Made by a program: the position numbers and the translations under genes. This document shows, piece by piece, positions 57,896 through 64,000 of a stretch of 64,000 nt of DNA. Origin of the DNA: Carposina sasakii (Eukaryota > Arthropoda > Insecta > Lepidoptera > Carposinidae); contig CP053156.1 in NCBI GenBank assembly GCA_014607495.2, positions 6,448,001-6,512,000 on the forward strand, read 5' to 3'. Under the pieces are notes generated by a model. The model was given only the letters and a program-made list of their open reading frames with translations, did not search any database and was not told the origin of the DNA. Every line of letters starts with the position of its first letter. The stretch's first letter is position 1.

Positions 57896-60800
57896 GTACA
57901 ATAAGTTTTTAATACGAGTATTATTATCATTCTTCTGATAACCACGATCACGAATCTAGTAGATAGGTATAGTCGGAGAACACATCTGGAAACAGATTAA
58001 AATTATTAAAATATACAAGAAAATTTAATTCAAAGAATATCAGCAACTACCTAGCTAGACTAATCTAAACTACCTACCCTGTGTAGATGAATCACAACGA
58101 ATATGAAACGTTTATTCTTTCAAAAATACAATTCTTGCAATTGTGATTCATTGAATAATTTCCAAACAAAAACAAAGAGTTTTAGACTAGGTATACGATG
58201 AATAAATGCGATAAAAATACTTATTGGTTTTAAACTTCATACTTGATTAGCAAGTTTTCATTTTCAGCTTTTCGGTTGTAAAGATTTAATGCCAGTTAAC
58301 AAATAAGGAAACCTGACGTTGCTAAGTTTTGTTTTATATAGGTACTTAGCAGGTAATAATATAAACTGGGTAGGTACCTACACTTTAGAAATAATAGCCC
58401 AAAAATCGAAATGCCCTACTTCCTATACCTACCTATACACTAGCATAGCATCATAATTAATATGTGCATTTGCACCAGATCCAAATAATGGCAAAATTAA
58501 AGATTTTTCCTCTCTTTAAGTGTATTTTAATACATAAAGAGCACTGAAATCAATCCATTAAAGTATCCCAGCAGTACGTGCTCTTACCGATCGGAAACTA
58601 TCCTATGTCTACCATCTTAATCACTTCATCTTGGATGGTGTCATCCAGCAGGAGTGGAGATGACGTCATTGCCCTTCCCGACATGATATATGATCCGTGA
58701 CCATATGAAATTACAAGTATCCATAACTTGTTACGTATATACCTATTATAGATAATGCATATAATACATAATTATTTATTCAGACTTCCAATTATAATAA
58801 ATAACTAAGGAACTCTAGGCATGAGGCTGCATTAGTTTCTTTACGTGAGCAAAAAGCGCAGCCATTATGTAGAGATCATTACCCAGGGACGACAGAGTAC
58901 GATCCTCTGTGATCCTCTCCTTATAGGCCAATTCGTCACTCCTGCAAACTAAACCAGAACCCAGCATGTCTGCCGAACTTCACAATACCTACTGAATGCG
59001 CTGTCTTCGCTTTTTATTACATTTTTTGTTGACTGGCAGCCGTGGTTCAATGACACCGAGCCATCATACCGAACATGCAATCACCAAATTTAACAGCTAA
59101 CAGGCACAAATAATTTAGAGCTCAGATTGAAGATATGAGTGATGGAAGGTTTGAAACAATGAGTCTATATCTGTACATTCTGTCTGTACATGCAAATGCA
59201 ACAGAGTCTGAAACTTTCTTACGACTGCTAGCTGGACAGATTTGGGTAAGCGTATCATGCATCGACATCCAAGGAGGAGCTACGAATACTTATGTTCCTC
59301 GAAAATCTTGGAATCGTTAAAAAATAGTTAGTAATGTCAGCTTCATATGCCAGCTAAGTAGTTTTGGCTGTGCGTGCGTTCGTAGCTATTTATCAGTCAG
59401 TCATTTTAGGGAAGAATAGTTGCAGAAGACTTTATAGGCGGTCAAGTTAGGTTACATAGTTAGTAGGTATTGTCGTAATTAAATCAACAAACTGTTTGAA
59501 AGCTATAATGCATAACATATATGACACTTATGCGCCCTTGTGAACAAAAACACCAACAGAAGCGTTTTCGTTCTGTCTACAAATTATAGGTACATGCCAA
59601 TCTAGGCATGTTATTTCCGCAACCGGAAGTAAGCCCTAGAAACCCTAACAGGACCCCTCGTCCTAGGGACTAGGGTCCTAGGGGCTTTAGGGTCGTCAGC
59701 AGGAAGCCTGTCACCCTGGCTGTCGCTAATTACATGATATTACAATGTATTTTTGACACAGGTAGGGATGTTTTAGAGATATTGATTACACTCGGCCATA
59801 GGACATTGACTTGCTTTACTACGAAAAATTATGCTGAAAATGTCGAGAAAATGCTCCAATATAGATATCCTATGAAATGTTACCTTTGGCAATATTTTCC
59901 TTCCCTGATTGTGAAGTGTGATGACATGTTTCGCATATTCAAGTACCCTGACCTGCCATTCCTTTGGCATTTATGAGTCTATTATTATTATTTATAAGTC
60001 TAATCTCTTCATTTACCAGAACTTCTTACCTCATTCTTTAGTCGAGTAGTCGTTGTCGAAGCAAAATATGATTTCTTACGAAACTCATCTCCTATTGCTG
60101 TCTGTCTATTTGTTTTATGGCCGTTTAATACAATTTACGTTCTTACCTAATAATAAATCTAACCCAACCCGATATGAGATGGCTCATCGGTTAGGTACGT
60201 CGATGTGCAAGACAGATCACCCGGCTTCTGCCATTGTTTGTATGAGTTCAAGCGAAACGAATGATTCAGCCTATCATTCGACTATTCGTCTTGGTCCATC
60301 TTGGTCCTTATTTTTTGGACTTAGGTTGTTGTTAGGTAGCATACGAGTAACATACGTATTTTATGTAACTTTGCTAACCTTTCAGCTAAACTTTAAATAA
60401 ATCACACTGCGGTCACCGCGTAGTGGCAACTATGGGCAAAACAGGGACGTAGCCTTGTGACGTGACCTGGGGGTAGCCTACGTCCAACAGTGGACTGCAA
60501 TAAGCTGATGAACAATATTCTAATACAAAAATGTGGATATGGATAACGAATCTAGCCACCTAAGATCGTTATATCAATTAAGCATTTCTAGGCATACGCA
60601 ATGTAGGGACCCAATTATCGCAAAAGCATCGAATATGGTAATTAGGATAACACAATTAAACCTGATTGATGAGTCTTCAGATAAACGCTGTCGGTATAGC
60701 AGCAGCCTAATCTAGAATGACAACAAAAGTGCCTAACTTGGTAAATGAAGTGAACTCGTGACCGTGGGAGTATAGTTTATCGATAATTAGACGCCTACAC

Positions 60801-62900
60801 TTTAGTTTACTTTTCCGGGCTAAATTCGTAATCGATTTACGTTTATATTGGTTCATTTTCCATTTAGGTATCTGACGGTTTTAATGGAGATTTATTGTAT
60901 TGAGACTTGGTAGCATCATACCTATATTCGGTAAAAATTATTCTTCCCTTGAACGACATGTTGGTATTAAAAAAGTTGGTTTTAAAAAGACAAATAGACG
61001 TGTTCCCAAAATGTGATAGCCAGGATAACGAAGTAGAACTACGGTCACCTTTAGCATAGAGATGTCTGACGTAAAATAAAAAACATCTGGCATAGTTATG
61101 CTGTGTCCTGTGTTTCATACTAGCACCAAATTGATTTTAGTAAAATTTTATACTCAAATTAACAAACATGATGTCTTTTAAAATATATCGTCAGCTTAGA
61201 TGCTAAGCAACTTGTTCCAAATAGAAGACACCACAATCGCCTGAACTCTGATGGTAGAGGCTGATAGAGTTCAGCTTTTCTTTCAGGAATACCGCAATAC
61301 CATTTTGGCTGAAGGTTTTGTTCCGTCGAAGGCTTGATTAATTAACCTTCATGCACGTCCATGGTACCACACGGTGCCTGAAACGCTTTATTTCTCTATC
61401 CAGCAACGTCACGAGCTTTTCTCTTATCGTAAAGCAATGAATAGCGTAGCGATGACTTTTAAATAGAGAGTAATTTATGACTATTTCATATTGCTACTGT
61501 ACGGTTATTGTTATTTTTTTGAGCCTTTTTTGGTAGATATCATTAATATTTTTGAACAGATATGAATCATTTAGCTTCTCTATTTTCGTTAAGTTTCCGT
61601 CTTAGGTACAGGATGTTACATATTATAGTGATAAGTATACGAGATGATCAATCTTTTGTATCAACCACAATATCTTCGCTATCTATAGTTTTATGAATTT
61701 TCCGATTAACTTATTAAACTTTTTACACTTTTTCTTATTAAATACCCAAAATCAAAGCAAAGTGGCTACACAATATTTTACCTAAATAATGGAATTGGGT
61801 CATGGGTTCATTAAAATTCCTACTCCCCCGAATCAACAAAAATGGTTCATATTTTTGTAAAACTACCGACATTTTAACATGCAAGGAGGTTGGCAATAAA
61901 AACTCATTATTTATGTATTATTTGTTATGCATATGCTTAGCTTTATCTTTCGTTGTGAATTCTGTTGCTCGACTATCAAATCATATTACAGAAAGTTTTT
62001 TAATGCTAAGATACGAACGAAAATAGAGGTCGTCAATCACATTAAGTATTTAAAATCTACAGCAAAAATCTTATTATTTGACCTACAATATAACTACAAG
62101 ATTACATATAGACTGTGAGCTGATTTGAGTATCTGTGAGAGAGTTTCTTTGGCGATCCGTAACTAACGAATAAACAGATATCCAGTATCCTTAAAGATAT
62201 TAAAGTTATAACATGCAATTCTTGTCGAATGGTTCATATACCTACTTACTTCTATAAATAAATTTATTGTCCATTACAATCATTCTATAACAAGATTATT
62301 ATCTCTATCATTTCTCATTAGTATATTGTTTTCTATTCAACTAGTACCTACCTACCTACATTTCATATTAGAGAACTCGTGCGCAGATAAACCCATTTAT
62401 CATTTTTGAATGCTGTGTTCATCTTAATTTAATAAGTAAATGGACTACGAGAAAATAAAGAAACATATAGACTCTCAGATGAATGATAGTCAGACTAGCC
62501 TATGAGTAAATTTTTATAAATTTATGACAGCTGCAGACGAAAGTGCTACCTTGGCTATAGCTTCCAATTCAAACATACAGCTACATATAATAAAAATTAC
62601 TATACCTATTAATTCTATACATTAGGCATTTAGAATAATGGTCAAATTACCTGATAATAACTACAAAAAGCAATTTAGTAAAACCTAAACCTAGGTCACA
62701 GACCTCAGGTAATTGAAGTCTTTAACCTTATTCTTATCGTTTAGGTACAACACGGCACGGTCTGTATAATTAACAATTACCATTATTTAGGCTTAACACA
62801 CCCTGAATCTGTATAAGCCACACTTAGGTACCTAATTTCCTAAACATAACTAAACTAACTTCAGTTGTATTGTATTTCGAACTTAGCCACAATTTTTACT
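57896..62900. other. 5 kb with little recognisable content
   Basis: Contains a partial family E copy (60402-60512, minus; TACGTCCAACAGTGGACTGC), a family F fragment near 61000 and many short frames. The longest are 80 codons (59734-59976) and 115 codons (60053-60400); neither shows a domain. It may be intron of the gene starting at 52.3 kb. Confidence 0.45.
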
Positions 62901-62911
62901 CATAGACAATA

Positions 62912-63565
62912 ATAATTAAATATCTTGGGCACATCATTACTGACGACCTTAAAGACAATCAAGATATTGAAAGGGAGCGTAGGGCTTTAGCGGTCAGAGG
63001 TAACATGTTGATTCGTAGATTTTCCCGTTGTAGTGAGGAGGCCAAACTCTCGCTCTTCAAAGCTTCTACACGGGAAATCTATGGGTCAACTACACCAAAA
63101 AGCCGCTGGAGACCCTTCGCGTACAATATAATAATATATTTAGGATGATGTTGGGGCTGCCTCGTTTCTGTAGTGCGTCAGGGATGTTTGCTGAGTATCA
63201 AATTGATGGATTCCATGCAATCATACGCAAAAAAACAGCCTCCCTGATACGCAGAGTTCGGGCCAGTCCAAACAGCATCCTGGAGACTGTTGCGGATAGG
63301 TATGACTCGCCAATGTGGCGGTGTTTCGTGCGAGGGGTGATCAGCTAGTCTGCGACTATTGTTCTCCTCTTGGACGGGAGACCTGTGTTGTGCCTGTCCG
63401 CAATTGTCTTCCTATATTGTAGCTGTGCATTATTATTCTCCTATTTAATTAAATTTTATTTTTATTATTACTAACACCAACATGATTGTATTTTCACTAA
63501 CCCCAATATGGATCTTCGGTCTGAAATAAATTATTTTTATTTTTATTTTATTTATTTTATTTAAT
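62912..63565 (+). pseudogene. LINE 3' end, frameshifted RT C-terminus
   Basis: From 62920 the plus strand reads YLGHIITDDLKDNQDIERER and LIRRFSRCSEEAKLSLFKA, a block found after the thumb of LINE RTs. A frame change near 63070-63080 is followed by LWVNYTKKPLETLRVQYNN and RMMLGLPRFCSASGMFAEYQ, ending at 63348. The 3' end carries an A/T repeat TTTTATTTTTATTTTATTTA near 63530-63560. The catalytic part is absent: a 5'-truncated, broken copy. Confidence 0.8.
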
Positions 63566-63824
63566 AATGAATAGAAACAAATTTATTCCTTTATATGAGC
63601 TTTTGTGTATGCTTATTCTCGTAATATGGGTGTTCGCACCCGGATATGACCGCTTTCAATCTATTTCCGCTTGGAATGTTTTATGCAAAGTTTATGAAGG
63701 TTTTATGCGATATTTGGTACCATTAGTATATAATTAGATTACTATTGGTGTGCTAATCGTGGCTGTGGTATCTCGTATGTAATCCTGCAGTTCTGGCTAC
63801 CCCATTTCGGAAACACAGCCGTAT

Positions 63825-64000
63825 ACAGGATGATTTTTGGTCGTCAACGTTCCCGAAAACTACGGAATCTCCTCATCATCACGATCATTTTTCTCCATGG
63901 AAGCATACCTGGGAAGTGTCTGGTTTCCAAAATATTAGGGTCCAAAGTTTAGTAAATAGACTGCGTTTTTCTGCATAAATGCACATAGACCTGCGTAGCA
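63825..64000 (-). mobile_element. MITE family C, copy 7, cut by the window edge
   Basis: Starts TACAGGATGATTTTTGGTCG, in the reverse orientation, and runs to the last base with CATAAATGCACATAGACCTG. It follows a family F fragment (63770-63822). Confidence 0.8.

Noticed and set aside
59734..59976. 80-codon plus frame preceded by a TTTGACACAG acceptor-like site
   Set aside because: Considered as exon 2 of the gene at 52.3 kb, but no domain or donor supports it.
60053..60400. 115-codon plus frame
   Set aside because: No domain or coding bias visible; probably chance.

Overview
The window looks like nuclear DNA of a lepidopteran (moth or butterfly). It is AT-rich and gene-poor, and most recognisable sequence is repeats of a lepidopteran kind: tRNA-derived SINEs, short inverted-repeat elements, Helitron-like elements ending in CTAG, 5'-truncated LINEs and a piggyBac relic. 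Protein-coding genes are intron-bearing. No prokaryotic gene organisation is present. Clade assignment is inference from repeat types; no marker gene names a species.

Layout. 1-1016: minus-strand N-terminal half of a dead piggyBac-type transposase, split by a retroposon with a 12-bp target duplication; it runs off the left edge. 4298-8829: a DIRS-type retrotransposon on the minus strand with inverted terminal repeats, an internal complementary region, a gag-like ORF and an RT/RNase H ORF broken by one frameshift, but no tyrosine recombinase ORF. 10.0-10.4 kb: a possible promoter and signal-peptide first exon on the plus strand. 10.5-37 kb: mostly nested short elements, LINE remnants at 16.3-17.7 and 27.9-30 kb, a large palindrome at 25.1-25.8 kb, and a 71-bp satellite of ten copies at 37.2-37.9 kb. 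39205-44811: the best-supported host gene, a phospholipase B1-like GDSL lipase in six exons on the plus strand whose phases join exactly to a stop codon; its start exon lies upstream. 46.6-47.9 kb: a 5'-truncated LINE on the minus strand. 52.2-52.4 kb: a TATA promoter and a first exon that ends with ATG directly at a splice donor, so another gene probably starts there and continues to the right. 53-64 kb: more short elements and a LINE tail at 62.9-63.6 kb.

How parts relate. The only enzyme likely to serve the host is the secreted lipase; its introns carry at least five repeat copies. The mobile families form layers: one element sits inside another in at least seven places, which gives relative ages. 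Several short families unrelated inside share the end TACAGGGTG or TACAGGATG, so one transposase source may have moved them. No CRISPR, rRNA or intact tRNA gene was seen. Family letters A-P used below are labels for this annotation only.
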